Shown in pieces: positions 1 to 9,769 of a stretch of 64,000 nucleotides of DNA. Under the pieces are notes generated by a model. It made no database searches, had not been told where the DNA came from, and saw only the letters and a program-made list of their open reading frames with translations. Each line of letters begins with the position of its first letter. Position 1 is the stretch's first letter. The position numbers and the translations under genes are program-made. Origin of the DNA: Vibrio spartinae (GTDB lineage Bacteria > Pseudomonadota > Gammaproteobacteria > Enterobacterales > Vibrionaceae); NCBI RefSeq assembly GCF_024347135.1, contig NZ_AP024907.1, positions 2,967,001 through 3,031,000 of the forward strand. Direction: 5' to 3'.

Positions 1-798
1 ATAAGGCCGGCCTTCATCTAAGTTCAGGGTAATATAAACACCCTTCTTATCAGGAGAAATTGAGACTTGAGTCGAATCAACCTGAAATTTCAGATATCCG
101 CGATCAAGATAAAATGACTTGAGTTTTTCCAAATCACCAGCAAGGATTTGCTTTTGATATTTATCTGAGGATAAGAAGTTCCACCATGAAACATCAGCAT
201 TCAGATCAAAACGTGCCAGTAACTCTTCATCACTAAACACATGATTACCAATAAAATTAATCTGTTGAATCTTGGCAGAAACACCTTCGGTAAACACAAA
301 TTTGAGGTCGGCCCGGTTACGCGGCAACGGTGTAACAACCGCCTTTACGGTGGCATTATATTTCCCGACACTGTAATAGAAATCTTCCAGACCTTTTTCG
401 ATGTTACTCAGCGCAGTACGATCAAGCGCTTCGCCAACCCGCACACCCGAAGCTTTGAGGTTCTCGGTCAACTGTTCATCTTTAATTGCTTTGTTACCGG
501 AGAAAGAGACACTGGAAATCGTTGGCCGCTCTTTCACTTGAACGACTAACGTACCATTATCCCGAAAAACTTGAATATTTTCGAAGTTACCGGATGAATA
601 GAGTGCCTTGATTAAATCGGCAATGTCCTGAGAGCCCACCGTGTCTCCGACACGAATAGGCATTTTCAATAATGCAGCGCCAAGCGTGACACGTTGCAAT
701 CCATCAACTTGAATGTCCTGAACAACAAACCGCTCGGCACCGTAAACAGACATACTGCTGACAAGCGCTGTTGTCAGGATAAGCTTTTTTATCGCCAT
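1..798 (-). CDS. bamA: Outer-membrane assembly factor BamA (partial, N-terminal part)
   Basis: BamA is the central subunit of the BAM complex, which folds and inserts beta-barrel proteins into the outer membrane. Only the first 266 codons are in the window; the gene runs off the left edge, so the barrel is not visible. The ATG at 796-798 opens a Sec signal peptide ([15 protein letters not shown], cleavage expected after the VYG near residue 20). POTRA repeats follow, with [12 protein letters not shown] at residues 26-37 typical of POTRA1. It lies 51 bp downstream of rseP on the same strand, the usual order in gamma-proteobacteria, and is probably cotranscribed with it. Identification is firm from sequence and context. 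Confidence 0.96.
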   Translation of the reverse strand, partial: MAIKKLILTTALVSSMSVYGAERFVVQDIQVDGLQRVTLGAALLKMPIRVGDTVGSQDIADLIKALYSSGNFENIQVFRDNGTLVVQVKERPTISSVSFSGNKAIKDEQLTENLKASGVRVGEALDRTALSNIEKGLEDFYYSVGKYNATVKAVVTPLPRNRADLKFVFTEGVSAKIQQINFIGNHVFSDEELLARFDLNADVSWWNFLSSDKYQKQILAGDLEKLKSFYLDRGYLKFQVDSTQVSISPDKKGVYITLNLDEGRPY

Positions 799-849
799 CG
801 TTATTCTAATTATTCCTTTGTACAACCATGCCTAATCAATGCAGATTCA

Positions 850-2208
850 TCACAGGCGTGTAAAATCATTAAACATGGCGATTGCCATGAGTGAAAAAAT
901 AATTGCGCCACCGATTCGGTACCCAATCTCTTGTACCTTTTCCGGAACAGGATGTCTGGTAATCGCCTCAATTGCAAAAAACATCAGATGTCCGCCATCC
1001 AACATCGGAAGTGGCACTAAATTGATGATTCCCAGATTAATGCTAATAAGTGCCAAAAATCCTAAGAAATAAACCAATCCATATTCTGCTGTTGTTCCTG
1101 CACCTTTCGCGATGGAAATCGGCCCGCTTAAATTATTCAGCCCGACATCACCAACCAACAGTTTTTTCAACATACTGAGGGTCAGATTAATCACTTGTCC
1201 CGTTTTTTCAACGGCCTTCGGAAGTGCCTCAAAAACACCGTATTGTAAATTATAACGATAATTTGCTGGCCACTCATCCACTGTTGGAGAGATTCCTGCA
1301 AAACCGATGGTTCGCCCATCCGATAATGTTTTAGCGTTCGGAATCATTGTGATATCAAGATGTTGTCCATCTCTTAACACCGACAGTTCCAAAGTTTTAT
1401 TCGGACTGTTTTGTACCGACTGAACCAACTGTTGCCACGAAGACACGTCTTTACCGTCGATAGCGACAATCTTATCACCTTTTGTTAATCCGGCGACAGC
1501 CCCTGCACCTTCGTCAATCACCTGTTCCAAAACCGTTGAAACCTTCGGTGAATACGGCTTAAAACCAAGAGCCTTCATTGGAGACTCTTTTTCTGGATCA
1601 AAGTTCCATGTTGACAGATCAAGATGCAAAATTTCTTGGTGGCCAATGGCATCAGGTTCGCGGACTGTGAGTGTCATTTGCGCATCACCAATATGAGAAA
1701 TGAGTGCCATATTGACCGATTCCCAGTTCCCGGTTTTAACCCCAGATACCGACTGAATTTCCATACCGGAACGTAATCCGGCATCCGCGACAATCGATGT
1801 GGGCGCGACTTCGCCAATGACCGGTTTTACCGCAGGAATACCAATACAATAAACGGCCCAATAGGCGAAAACAGCGAACAGAAAATTGAAGACTGGGCCA
1901 GCGGCAACAATTGCGGTCCGTCTCCATAAATTTTTCTGGTCAAAAGCCAGATGTTGCAAGTGTTCCGGAACATCAGCAACCCGACTATCGAGCATCTTCA
2001 CATATCCCCCTAACGGGATCACTGAGATGCTATATTCAGTTCCATCTTTGGCGATACGACGCCAAAGAGAACGCCCAAAACCGATTGAAAATTTCTCGAC
2101 CTTGACACCGCAACGCCGTGCAACCCAGAAATGACCAAATTCATGTACGGCAACCAATATTCCCAATGCCAGAATGAATGAAATGAGGTTCCACAGAATA
2201 CTGTTCAT
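850..2208 (-). CDS. rseP: RseP, inner-membrane site-2 zinc metalloprotease
   Basis: Intramembrane protease that cleaves the anti-sigma factor RseA in the sigma-E envelope stress cascade and removes remnant signal peptides. The 452-aa product has the zinc motif HEFGH at residues 22-26 in the first membrane helix, two central PDZ domains (roughly residues 115-200 and 220-300), and the third zinc ligand in the LDG motif at about 403-405, followed by a C-terminal membrane helix. Length matches the family. Its ATG overlaps the dxr stop codon as ATGA (2205-2208), which points to translational coupling. bamA follows. RseP and BamA belong together functionally, since RseP activates the response to BAM substrate misfolding. 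Confidence 0.97.
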   Translation of the reverse strand: MNSILWNLISFILALGILVAVHEFGHFWVARRCGVKVEKFSIGFGRSLWRRIAKDGTEYSISVIPLGGYVKMLDSRVADVPEHLQHLAFDQKNLWRRTAIVAAGPVFNFLFAVFAYWAVYCIGIPAVKPVIGEVAPTSIVADAGLRSGMEIQSVSGVKTGNWESVNMALISHIGDAQMTLTVREPDAIGHQEILHLDLSTWNFDPEKESPMKALGFKPYSPKVSTVLEQVIDEGAGAVAGLTKGDKIVAIDGKDVSSWQQLVQSVQNSPNKTLELSVLRDGQHLDITMIPNAKTLSDGRTIGFAGISPTVDEWPANYRYNLQYGVFEALPKAVEKTGQVINLTLSMLKKLLVGDVGLNNLSGPISIAKGAGTTAEYGLVYFLGFLALISINLGIINLVPLPMLDGGHLMFFAIEAITRHPVPEKVQEIGYRIGGAIIFSLMAIAMFNDFTRL

Positions 2209-3413
2209 AACGAATACTCTTTAACTAATTGCTGTGCCGACTGTCGCGCGCTCTTATCGAGCGCCAGTAAAGATTCCAAATCCATGACAGAGGCAGCGCT
2301 TGTTGCACACACCTTTGACAAAACGCGCTCATTAATCACGGCAATATCTGTAAAACGAATCCCACGATTTAAAAATGCATCAACCGCAATTTCATTCGCG
2401 GCATTCAGTGATGTTGTCGCGTGTTGCCCCTCGTAACAAGCATCAATCGCCAACTGTAAACAAGGATAGCGCGCCATATCAGCCTGCATAAATGTCAGCT
2501 CACTCAACTGAGAAAAATCAAGTGGTGCTACGCCCGACGAAAGCCGCTGTTCAGGATAACCCATCACATGAGCGATCGGTGTTGCCATGTTTGGTTCTCC
2601 CATCTGAGCAATCACACTGCCATCACGATACTGAACCATAGAATGAATCACAGACTGAGGATGAATCAGGACCTTAAGTTGATCGCGCGAAGTATTAAAT
2701 AACCATTTCGCTTCAATATACTCAAGCCCTTTATTCATCATGGTGGCTGAATCAACAGAAATCTTCGGCCCCATAGACCAATTAGGATGAGCGATGGCCT
2801 GCTCTGGTGTAACATCAGAAAGTGTATGAACCGGCGTATAACGAAACGGCCCGCCAGAACCGGTTAACAAGAGATGAGAGATGCCACTCTCGGCCAGATT
2901 GCACCGGCCTAAAACTTGTTGGCAACTCGGTGGGAGTGATTGAAAAATGGCATTATGCTCACTGTCAACGGGAAGTAACTGAGCACCGAACTCTTCAACA
3001 GCATTGATAAATAACTGACCGGACATCACTAAGGCTTCTTTATTTGCCAGTAACACCCGCTTTCCGGCTTTAATCGCAGACATTGTCGGTAGCAATCCGG
3101 CAGCACCAACAATCGCAGACATCACTGTATCGACCTCATTGAGTGCCGCGACATCACACATTGCCTGTATACCGGACAAGACCTCCGTTTTCACAGCGTC
3201 TGTCTGTAAACGTAATCGTAGTTGATGAGCGGCCTGCTCTGATGCCATCACAGCATATTGCGGTTGCCAGCGACAGCACAGTTGGTACATTTTCTCAACA
3301 TCACTGCCGGCAACTAAAGCAACGACAGAGAATCCTTCGGGATTTTCTTCCATGACCCGAAGTGTACTGGCACCAATGGAGCCTGTTGCTCCTAAAATGG
3401 TTAATTTACGCAT
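2205..3413 (-). CDS. dxr: 1-deoxy-D-xylulose 5-phosphate reductoisomerase
   Basis: Converts DXP to 2-C-methyl-D-erythritol 4-phosphate with NADPH, the committing step of the MEP isoprenoid pathway, in the cytosol. The start is placed at the ATG giving [14 protein letters not shown], the standard N-terminus (402 aa); an in-frame ATG 33 bp upstream is less likely, although neither start has a clear Shine-Dalgarno sequence. The NADPH-binding GATGSIG is at residues 8-14. Metal-site segment [11 protein letters not shown] and substrate-loop GSGGPFR are present, with [16 protein letters not shown] further on. It overlaps rseP by 4 bp. Upstream uppS acts later in isoprenoid metabolism, so the cluster links isoprenoid, lipid and envelope synthesis. 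Confidence 0.97.
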   Translation of the reverse strand: MRKLTILGATGSIGASTLRVMEENPEGFSVVALVAGSDVEKMYQLCCRWQPQYAVMASEQAAHQLRLRLQTDAVKTEVLSGIQAMCDVAALNEVDTVMSAIVGAAGLLPTMSAIKAGKRVLLANKEALVMSGQLFINAVEEFGAQLLPVDSEHNAIFQSLPPSCQQVLGRCNLAESGISHLLLTGSGGPFRYTPVHTLSDVTPEQAIAHPNWSMGPKISVDSATMMNKGLEYIEAKWLFNTSRDQLKVLIHPQSVIHSMVQYRDGSVIAQMGEPNMATPIAHVMGYPEQRLSSGVAPLDFSQLSELTFMQADMARYPCLQLAIDACYEGQHATTSLNAANEIAVDAFLNRGIRFTDIAVINERVLSKVCATSAASVMDLESLLALDKSARQSAQQLVKEYSL

Positions 3414-3475
3414 AAAAGAAATCGTATCACTCTTTTGGGACATCATTGCAAAACCCGAACTGCACCAGCGACCTG

Positions 3476-4318
3476 CTACACCTGAAAGTACAGGAATGCA
3501 AATACAGGGAATGCGGCAGTCAAACTATCAATGCGGTCTAAAATACCACCATGCCCGGGAATAATATGACTACTATCTTTAATTCCTGCGACACGCTTAA
3601 ACATACTCTCGACCAAGTCACCGAGTACAGAGAAAATAACCGTTAATAAAATCGTCACTAACATCATGCTCGTACTCGAGAAGTGCAATTCAAACCATTC
3701 CACCAACCCAAAAGCAACGAGACATGCAGCCACAACACCACCGATCAAACCTTCGATGGTTTTATTCGGGCTAACTTCTGGCGCCATTTTATGCTTTCCA
3801 AAAAATCGGCCAGAAAAATAAGCAGCACTATCTGCCACCCAAACAATCATACAGACAAAAAGAACCAGCTTTGCACCGTGATATGGATCAACGGATACTC
3901 CTTCCGTTCTTAGCAGTAAAACACTCCAGAAAAATGGAATGAGTGTGAGTAGCCCAAATAGATGTTTAAGTCCTTTCGAATGCTCCCAAAGGGGTCGGGA
4001 TTTTGGATAAGAAACCGCAAGATAGCTTGCAACAAACCACCACAGAAAACCACTCCATAACAGAACTTGGTAAGGCAGTGGAAGAGCATGGTTCATCGAA
4101 AAATTTTCAGGCAAACACCACCAACTAAAGCCACCGATTAAGACGGCTGGCAACAGTGAAATAAGACGAGCATCTAAACTAATAAATTGTGTCCATTCCC
4201 AAAAACCAAGCAGCGCTAACAGAGCCAATACAGCGATGAAAATACCCAACGGTAATTTAAAAATCCCTAATATAACTAGGGGAGCCAACACCAAGGCGGT
4301 AATAATTCTCAGCTTCAA
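3476..4318 (-). CDS. cdsA: Phosphatidate cytidylyltransferase (CDP-diglyceride synthase)
   Basis: Integral inner-membrane enzyme that makes CDP-diacylglycerol from phosphatidic acid and CTP, the precursor of all the main phospholipids. The 280-aa product has about eight hydrophobic segments and carries the family signature [11 protein letters not shown]...[11 protein letters not shown] at residues 238-264 near the C-terminus, with the acidic metal-binding residues intact. The start appears to be TTG (codon 4316-4318), 11 bp after uppS, with AAGG a short distance upstream; no nearby ATG gives a better N-terminus. Cotranscription with uppS upstream and dxr downstream is likely. Confidence 0.94.
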   Translation of the reverse strand: MKLRIITALVLAPLVILGIFKLPLGIFIAVLALLALLGFWEWTQFISLDARLISLLPAVLIGGFSWWCLPENFSMNHALPLPYQVLLWSGFLWWFVASYLAVSYPKSRPLWEHSKGLKHLFGLLTLIPFFWSVLLLRTEGVSVDPYHGAKLVLFVCMIVWVADSAAYFSGRFFGKHKMAPEVSPNKTIEGLIGGVVAACLVAFGLVEWFELHFSSTSMMLVTILLTVIFSVLGDLVESMFKRVAGIKDSSHIIPGHGGILDRIDSLTAAFPVFAFLYFQV

Positions 4319-4329
4319 ATCCTGAACCT

Positions 4330-5085
4330 TTATCTCTTATCCATCATTGCTTTAATTTGTTCACCGGTACACCCAAAACGTCGTTCACGATTAACAAACC
4401 AAGTCATTGCTTCAATTAAGCTTTCTTCATTAAAATCTGGCCAGAAGGTCGGTGTAAAATATAACTCAGCATAAGCAAGCTGCCACAACATAAAATTACT
4501 GATCCGACATTCACCACTCGTTCTAATTAACAAATCAACATTTGGTAAATCGGACATCGTCAGATGTTGAGCCAGAATACTTTCAGTAATGTCGGCAGGT
4601 GTCAGAACGCCTGTCGCAACTTTTTCAGCGACTTGCCTTGCGGCTTGAGTAATGTCCCACTGCCCACCATAGTTTGCTGCTATATTCACGACCATTCCGG
4701 TGTTCTGAGCCGTCAACATTTCTGTCTGAGCAATTTTATCCTGTAAGCGAGAATTAAAGCGAGAGGTATCACCAATGACTCGTAGTCGAAGATTATTTTT
4801 GTGAAGTTTCTTTGCTTCTGTAGACAAAGCTGTAATGAATAACTCCATCAGTACCCCAATTTCATCTTCAGGACGTCGCCAATTTTCACTACTAAAAGCA
4901 AATAAAGTGACCGCCTGAATGCCAAGTTGGGCAGATGTCGTTATCGTTTTTCTTACTGCTTTGACACCATTTTTATGTCCAAAAACTCTCGGTTTTCCCC
5001 TCGCTTTGGCCCATCGTCCATTACCATCCATAATAATAGCAATATGTTGAGGAAGTGCTTCAGACGAGAGTTGTGATTTTTGCAT
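4330..5085 (-). CDS. uppS: Undecaprenyl diphosphate synthase (cis-prenyltransferase)
   Basis: Condenses eight isopentenyl diphosphates onto farnesyl diphosphate to make the C55 lipid carrier for peptidoglycan and O-antigen. The start is placed at the ATG giving [14 protein letters not shown] (251 aa); a TTG seven codons upstream is possible, and neither has an obvious ribosome binding site. The catalytic DGNGRW is at residues 20-25. The diphosphate-binding segment [11 protein letters not shown] begins near residue 188; a Cys sits where many homologues have Gln or His, but the flanking Arg and Glu are kept. The frr terminator lies just upstream, so uppS probably heads a new transcription unit with cdsA, dxr, rseP and bamA. 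Confidence 0.96.
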   Translation of the reverse strand: MQKSQLSSEALPQHIAIIMDGNGRWAKARGKPRVFGHKNGVKAVRKTITTSAQLGIQAVTLFAFSSENWRRPEDEIGVLMELFITALSTEAKKLHKNNLRLRVIGDTSRFNSRLQDKIAQTEMLTAQNTGMVVNIAANYGGQWDITQAARQVAEKVATGVLTPADITESILAQHLTMSDLPNVDLLIRTSGECRISNFMLWQLAYAELYFTPTFWPDFNEESLIEAMTWFVNRERRFGCTGEQIKAMMDKR

Positions 5086-5121
5086 AAGAAACGAATTGAT
5101 TTTCAATAGAATATGTCAAAC

Positions 5122-5154
5122 AAAAAGGCGCTGTAATGGCTTTGCTCAGCGCCT
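5122..5154 (-). terminator. Rho-independent terminator after frr
   Basis: On the minus strand an 8-bp perfect stem, AGGCGCTG pairing with CAGCGCCT around a 13-nt loop, is followed directly by a run of T. It lies 23 bp past the frr stop codon, before uppS. Confidence 0.8.
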
Positions 5155-5176
5155 CAATTATATATGGAAATACCAA

Positions 5177-5734
5177 TTAAACTTCCATCAACTCTTTTTC
5201 TTTTGCAGCAAGAACTTCATCGATATTCTTCACCGCAACATCAGTCAATTTTTGGATGTCGTCTTGGGCTTTATGTTCTTCATCTTCTGAAATGTCTTTA
5301 TCTTTCAATAAATTTTTCAGCTCAGTGTTAGCATCACGACGAATATTACGAACCGCAACCCGTCCACCTTCTGCTTCTCCGCGAACAATTTTAACCAAAT
5401 CACGACGACGTTCTTCCGTCAACGCTGGCAGGGGTACGCGAATGACAGTACCGGCAGACATTGGGTTTAATCCCAAGTCCGACATCATAATGGCTTTTTC
5501 TACTTTGGGTGCCAATTCTTTGTCAAAAACTGTAATTGCAAGTGTTCTTGAGTCTTCGGCAATGACGTTCGCAATCTGATTCAATGGTGTTGGTGCGCCA
5601 TAGTATTCTACGGAAATGCCAGAAAGCAAACTGGGATGGGCTCGCCCGGTACGAACTTTAGATAGGTTATTTTTGAGCGCGTCTACACTCTTGTCCATTC
5701 TCTCTTGAGCGTCTTTTTTGATTTCATTAATCAC
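5177..5734 (-). CDS. frr: Ribosome recycling factor
   Basis: RRF splits post-termination ribosomes together with EF-G. The product is 185 aa, the universal length, with the conserved N-terminus ([19 protein letters not shown]), the central [10 protein letters not shown] segment and the C-terminal helix rich in Lys and Glu. The start is GTG at 5732-5734: an AAGGTGA ribosome binding site lies just upstream, and the overlapping ATG two bases earlier hits TGA at once. It follows pyrH by 34 bp and is probably cotranscribed with it. A hairpin terminator follows. Confidence 0.97.
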   Translation of the reverse strand: MINEIKKDAQERMDKSVDALKNNLSKVRTGRAHPSLLSGISVEYYGAPTPLNQIANVIAEDSRTLAITVFDKELAPKVEKAIMMSDLGLNPMSAGTVIRVPLPALTEERRRDLVKIVRGEAEGGRVAVRNIRRDANTELKNLLKDKDISEDEEHKAQDDIQKLTDVAVKNIDEVLAAKEKELMEV

Positions 5735-5768
5735 ATTATCACCTTAATTCTTACTCAACCTATAAAGA

Positions 5769-6506
5769 TTACAATGAAGCCTTGTTGTTTATGAATGTCC
5801 CTTCAGCTTCACCCATCACAATACGACGCAGAGCTCCAGGTTTATTCATATTAAAGACTCGGATTGGCATTTGATGATCTCTGGCAAGCGTAAAGGCTGC
5901 CAAGTCCATGACCCGTAGTTCCTTTTCAAGGACATCGTTATAAGTCAGCCTATCATACAGCTCTGCATCAGGGTTTGCTACCGGATCCGCACTATAAACA
6001 CCATCAACTTTTGTGGCTTTGAGCACAACATCAGCTTCAATTTCAATACCGCGTAAACATGCAGCAGAATCGGTTGTGAAGAAAGGATTACCTGTTCCTG
6101 CTGAAAAGATCACCACGCGCCCCTGACGAAGCTGGCTGATCGCATTGGCCCAGTTATAATCATCACACACGCCATTCAGTGGAATAGCAGACATCACTCG
6201 GGCATTGACATAGGCTCGATGCAATGCGTCACGCATCGCCAGCCCGTTCATGACAGTTGCCAGCATCCCCATATGGTCACCAACAACACGATTCATCCCT
6301 GCTTTGGCAAGTCCTTCGCCACGAAACAGGTTGCCACCACCAATCACAACACCGACCTGAACGCCTAACTCAACCAGTTCTTTCACTTCCTGAGCCATCC
6401 GATCAAGCACGGTCGGGTCAATACCAAAGCCTTGCTCGCCTTGCAGAGCTTCACCACTGAGTTTTAACAAAATACGTTGATATGCAGGTTTCGGATTCGT
6501 TGTCAT
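5769..6506 (-). CDS. pyrH: UMP kinase
   Basis: Phosphorylates UMP to UDP for pyrimidine nucleotide synthesis; a hexameric enzyme of the amino-acid-kinase fold, activated by GTP and inhibited by UTP in related bacteria. The 245-aa product has the phosphate-binding KLSGEAL at residues 15-21, the glycine-rich [12 protein letters not shown] and the UMP-binding [14 protein letters not shown] region. Length is normal for the family. A terminator separates it from tsf upstream, while frr follows closely, the common tsf-pyrH-frr arrangement. Confidence 0.97.
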   Translation of the reverse strand: MTTNPKPAYQRILLKLSGEALQGEQGFGIDPTVLDRMAQEVKELVELGVQVGVVIGGGNLFRGEGLAKAGMNRVVGDHMGMLATVMNGLAMRDALHRAYVNARVMSAIPLNGVCDDYNWANAISQLRQGRVVIFSAGTGNPFFTTDSAACLRGIEIEADVVLKATKVDGVYSADPVANPDAELYDRLTYNDVLEKELRVMDLAAFTLARDHQMPIRVFNMNKPGALRRIVMGEAEGTFINNKASL

Positions 6507-6616
6507 GGTGTCTTTACCTTCTCAAGAAAGTTATTCATCGATTAATGGTCATGAATAGATGCTTGCAGACAATTATAAACACATATTCATCACAATTAAT
6601 GATGGTTTCATTCGTG

Positions 6617-6642
6617 AAAAGACCGTAGCAATAGCCACGGTC
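6617..6642 (-). terminator. Terminator of the rpsB-tsf operon
   Basis: Stem GACCGT pairing with ACGGTC, extended by two GC pairs across one mismatch, with a four-base loop region. On the minus strand it is followed by TTTT. It lies about 27 bp after the tsf stop. Confidence 0.7.
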
Positions 6643-6668
6643 CTTTTAATCGCTTCACGAATCAGAAA

Positions 6669-7511
6669 TTAACCTTTCTGAGCCAGTGCAACTTCTTCAG
6701 CAAAACTTAGGCTTTCTTTCTTTTCAATACCTTCACCGACTTCAAGACGGACGAACGCAGAAACAGAAGCACCTTTTTCTTTCAAAATTTCGCCGACAGA
6801 TTTCTTAGGTTCCATCACGAAAGCCTGACCAGTCAGAGAAATTTCGCCTGTGAATTTCTTCATCCGGCCTGCAACCATTTTCTCTGCAATTTCTTTTGGC
6901 TTACCTTCATTCATCGCGATTTCGACTTGAACATCACGCTCTTTTGCAACAACGTCAGCAGGTACATCGTCTGGTGTCACATACTCAGGGCTAGATGCAG
7001 CAACGTGCATTGCAATGTGCTTGAGTGTTTCAGTGTCGCCTTCACCAGCAACAACAACACCAATTTTTTCGCCATGACGATAAGACGCCATCGCTGAACC
7101 TTCAATATACTGAACACGACGGATAGTGACGTTCTCACCGATTTTTGCAATCAGTGCAACACGCGTGTCTTCAAATTTAGCCTGTAGCTCTTCTACAGAT
7201 GCTTTAGAAGCGAGGGCTTCAGCAGCCACTTCATGGGCAAATGCGCTAAAGTTTTCATCTTTCGCAACAAAGTCAGTTTGGCAGTTCACTTCAAGAAGAG
7301 CGGCAATGCCTTCACCTTCTTTGATAATGATAGTGCCTTCGGCCGCCAAATTACCTGCTTTTTTAGCAGCTTTAGCAGCACCACTTTTACGCATGTTTTC
7401 GATTGCAAGTTCAACGTCGCCGTCTGTTTCAACAAGCGCTTTCTTACATTCCATCATACCTGCGCCAGTACGCTCGCGCAGTTCTTTTACTAGAGCAGCA
7501 GTAACAGCCAT
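6669..7511 (-). CDS. tsf: Translation elongation factor Ts
   Basis: Guanine nucleotide exchange factor that releases GDP from EF-Tu. The 280-aa product has the N-terminal UBA-like domain (residues 1-50, with [13 protein letters not shown]) and the diagnostic [10 protein letters not shown] at residues 79-88 that inserts into EF-Tu, followed by the core and the coiled-coil region. GAGGAAT precedes the ATG. It follows rpsB with a 130-bp spacer containing two hairpins, which may set the ratio of S2 to EF-Ts. Cotranscription with rpsB is the general rule in this group. Confidence 0.98.
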   Translation of the reverse strand: MAVTAALVKELRERTGAGMMECKKALVETDGDVELAIENMRKSGAAKAAKKAGNLAAEGTIIIKEGEGIAALLEVNCQTDFVAKDENFSAFAHEVAAEALASKASVEELQAKFEDTRVALIAKIGENVTIRRVQYIEGSAMASYRHGEKIGVVVAGEGDTETLKHIAMHVAASSPEYVTPDDVPADVVAKERDVQVEIAMNEGKPKEIAEKMVAGRMKKFTGEISLTGQAFVMEPKKSVGEILKEKGASVSAFVRLEVGEGIEKKESLSFAEEVALAQKG

Positions 7512-7550
7512 TCTCTATTCCTCGATTGATTCTGGATATGGTAAAAATTA

Positions 7551-7622
7551 GGGGCCAGTTTTCGGCCCCCAATGTTAACTATAACCTAGTCGATGTGTCA
7601 CAGATGTTGCACATCGGACTAA
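7551..7622 (-). other. Two hairpins in the rpsB-tsf spacer (possible attenuator)
   Basis: Reading the minus strand, the first hairpin (7588-7622) pairs TAGT and CGATGTG with their complements across one bulged base. The second (7551-7569) is a perfect 6-bp GGGGCC/GGCCCC stem followed by TAATTTTT. The second looks like a weak intrinsic terminator, which could reduce transcription into tsf. The structures are seen in the sequence; the attenuator role is inference. Confidence 0.5.
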
Positions 7623-7641
7623 GTGTGACTCAGAGCCGCAA

Positions 7642-8367
7642 TTATTCAGCTTCTACAAAACCATCTTCAGCAAGAGCAACAACGTCTTTGTTACGGCCTT
7701 CGCTGATAGATGAAGCAGCAGCATTCAGATAAAGTTGAACTGCACGGATTGCATCATCATTACCTGGGATAATATAGTCAACACCATCTGGATTAGAGTT
7801 CGTATCAACGACTGCGAATACAGGGATACCCAGATTGTTCGCTTCTTTAACTGCGATGTGCTCATGATCAGCATCAATGATGAACAGAGCGTCTGGTAAA
7901 CCACCCATATTTTTGATACCACCAAGAGATTTCTCTAGCTTCTCCATTTCACGAGTACGCATCAGAGCTTCTTTCTTAGTGAGTTTGTCGAAAGTACCGT
8001 CTGTTGATTGCGCTTCAAGGTCTTTCAGACGCTTGATTGACTGACGAACGGTTTTCCAGTTCGTTAACATACCACCTAACCAGCGATTGTTAACATAGTA
8101 TTGGTTGCTTGCTAATGCAGCTTCTTTTACAGATTCAGATGCAGCGCGCTTTGTCCCTACAAACAGAACTTTTCCTTTTTTCTCACCGATTTTTGCCAGC
8201 TCAGCCAGCGCTTCGTTGAACATTGGAACAGTTTTTTCTAGGTTAATGATATGAACACGACTACGAGCACCGAAAATGAAAGGCTTCATTTTTGGGTTCC
8301 AGTAACGAGTCTGGTGACCAAAGTGAACACCAGCTTTCAGCATATCGCGCATTGATACAGTTGCCAT
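7642..8367 (-). CDS. rpsB: Small ribosomal subunit protein S2 (uS2)
   Basis: S2 is a 30S subunit protein that assembles late and needs S1-related contacts. The start is the ATG at 8365-8367 ([20 protein letters not shown]), preceded by GAGGAT; this gives 241 aa, the usual length, whereas the open frame runs 58 codons further upstream through the untranslated leader. The conserved [17 protein letters not shown] and [14 protein letters not shown] segments are present. It is first in the operon with tsf and is transcribed divergently from map. In E. coli S2 represses its own mRNA through the leader, and a similar leader is visible here. Confidence 0.98.
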   Translation of the reverse strand: MATVSMRDMLKAGVHFGHQTRYWNPKMKPFIFGARSRVHIINLEKTVPMFNEALAELAKIGEKKGKVLFVGTKRAASESVKEAALASNQYYVNNRWLGGMLTNWKTVRQSIKRLKDLEAQSTDGTFDKLTKKEALMRTREMEKLEKSLGGIKNMGGLPDALFIIDADHEHIAVKEANNLGIPVFAVVDTNSNPDGVDYIIPGNDDAIRAVQLYLNAAASSISEGRNKDVVALAEDGFVEAE

Positions 8368-8562
8368 ATTTTCATCCTCTATGGGGTTAGGCCTCCACAT
8401 CCCCCATGCATCCGACCTTTGAACTATTTCAACAAAGGCACCCCGGAACACGTGTCGGAATGTGTGTGATTTAAAGAAGTAAATGGAAAGAATGCAAATA
8501 GACTCATACCTCTTGTGTGAGATAGGAATCGACTCTGTCATTCCGGCGCGCTTTATATCATA
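8368..8562 (-). promoter_or_regulatory. rpsB promoter and structured S2 autoregulatory-type leader
   Basis: On the minus strand overlapping TATGAT and TATAAA (8552-8562) are followed at once by the GC-rich GCGCGCC (8545-8551), the discriminator type of stringently controlled ribosomal promoters. This predicts a leader of about 175 nt. Within the leader a hairpin CCTTTG...CAAAGG is followed by ATGGGG...CCCCAT flanking GATGTGGAGGCCTAA, close to the start codon. E. coli rpsB is known to be repressed by S2 via a conserved leader; equating this leader with it is inference. The -35 element is not clear. The rest of the divergent spacer, up to map at 8730, shows nothing else assignable. Confidence 0.55.
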
Positions 8563-8729
8563 TTTTACGGCTTACTGGCTAGAAAAAAATATCATTCCCC
8601 ACGGGTGCACCGCTTGATGTACAGGTTTATCATGTTGCATCGATGTTGCCAGCTTGCGCTCCTGCCAGCGCTTGTTAAAATAAGCTATCAGCACGATACA
8701 GTGCCTATCAAATAAAATAGAGATTACCG

Positions 8730-9572
8730 ATGTCTGTAAATATAAAAACCGCAGAAGAAATAGAAAAGATGCGTGTTGCCGGCCAGCTTGCGGCAGATGT
8801 ACTCGAAATGATTGAACCTCATGTCAAACCCGGTGTAACGACAGAAGAACTGGATCAAATCTGCCATCGGTACATCACAGAAACCCAACAGGCCATTCCT
8901 GCACCGCTCAATTATCATGGCTTCACAAAATCCATTTGTACGTCCATCAATCACGTTGTCTGTCATGGTATTCCGGCAACTGAAGATAGTATGTACGGTC
9001 AAATTAAACGTCCGGCAGTGCTGAAAGATGGTGACATCATCAACATTGATATCACCGTTATTAAAGACGGATACCACGGTGACACTTCCAGAATGTTCTT
9101 GGTTGGCGATGTCTCTCCGGCAGATAAGCGTTTGTGTATGGTGGCACAAGAAAGCCTTTATCTGGCAATGAAAGTGGTGAAACCCGGCATCCAGTTGGGT
9201 GAAATCGGCACTGCTATCGAAAAGTACATCAAAACGAACAATAAAAATAATCCACGGATGAAGTTTTCTATTGTGAAAGATTACTGTGGTCACGGTATCG
9301 GCGCCGGATTCCATGAGGAACCACAGGTTGTTCACTATAAAAACGGTGACAGAACTGTACTGCAACCGGGAATGACATTTACTATCGAGCCGATGATCAA
9401 TGCGGGTAAGTTTAGCTGCCGTCTGGACGAAGAAGACGATTGGACAGTCTATACCGCAGATTGCAAAAACTCAGCGCAGTGGGAACATACACTCCTCGTC
9501 ACCGATACGGGTTGTGAAGTGCTCACCTTACGCAAAGACGAAACGATTTCCCGTCATTTACACAATATCTAA
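8730..9572 (+). CDS. map: Methionine aminopeptidase, type I
   Basis: Removes the initiator methionine from nascent proteins with small second residues. All five metal ligands are recognisable: the two Asp in NIDITVIKDGYHGDTSRMF, His in CGHGIG, Glu in TFTIEPM and Glu in SAQWEHTLLVT. The substrate His is in SINHVVCHGIP. The 280-aa product is about 16 residues longer than the E. coli enzyme, partly through a Lys/Asn-rich stretch (KTNNKNNPRMK) before the CGHG motif. It is transcribed divergently from rpsB and is followed by glnD on the same strand, a common arrangement. Confidence 0.97.
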   Translation: MSVNIKTAEEIEKMRVAGQLAADVLEMIEPHVKPGVTTEELDQICHRYITETQQAIPAPLNYHGFTKSICTSINHVVCHGIPATEDSMYGQIKRPAVLKDGDIINIDITVIKDGYHGDTSRMFLVGDVSPADKRLCMVAQESLYLAMKVVKPGIQLGEIGTAIEKYIKTNNKNNPRMKFSIVKDYCGHGIGAGFHEEPQVVHYKNGDRTVLQPGMTFTIEPMINAGKFSCRLDEEDDWTVYTADCKNSAQWEHTLLVTDTGCEVLTLRKDETISRHLHNI

Positions 9573-9582
9573 ATCAGAATCA

Positions 9583-9623
9583 GCCTGCATGTCGTGATGC
9601 CCTCGGATATTGCAGGCACTTTT
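9583..9623 (+). terminator. Possible terminator after map
   Basis: A 7-bp perfect inverted repeat GCCTGCA/TGCAGGC with a 21-nt loop, followed by ACTTTTCTT. It starts 11 bp after the map stop. The long loop and interrupted T run make it weak. Confidence 0.4.
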
Positions 9624-9769
9624 CTTCCGCGAAGAGATACGACTCACCACTCAAAACGCTATAAACTCGCTTCATCATGGCTGTTTTTTCCAATTGGACG
9701 CGAAGGGAAAAGGTAGGCTTCTGAATATATCTTTGATAGATTCATATTCATAAACAAGATGTATGTCGC

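Noticed and set aside
1600-1650. Sigma-E promoter inside rseP (minus strand GGAACTT followed by TCTCC)
   Set aside because: The -35 is good but the -10 matches only in part, and the distance to bamA is about 800 bp; not enough to call.
8724-9365. 213-codon open frame antisense to map
   Set aside because: It mirrors the map coding frame; map has all catalytic residues and the antisense product is rich in Cys, His and Phe with no family resemblance.
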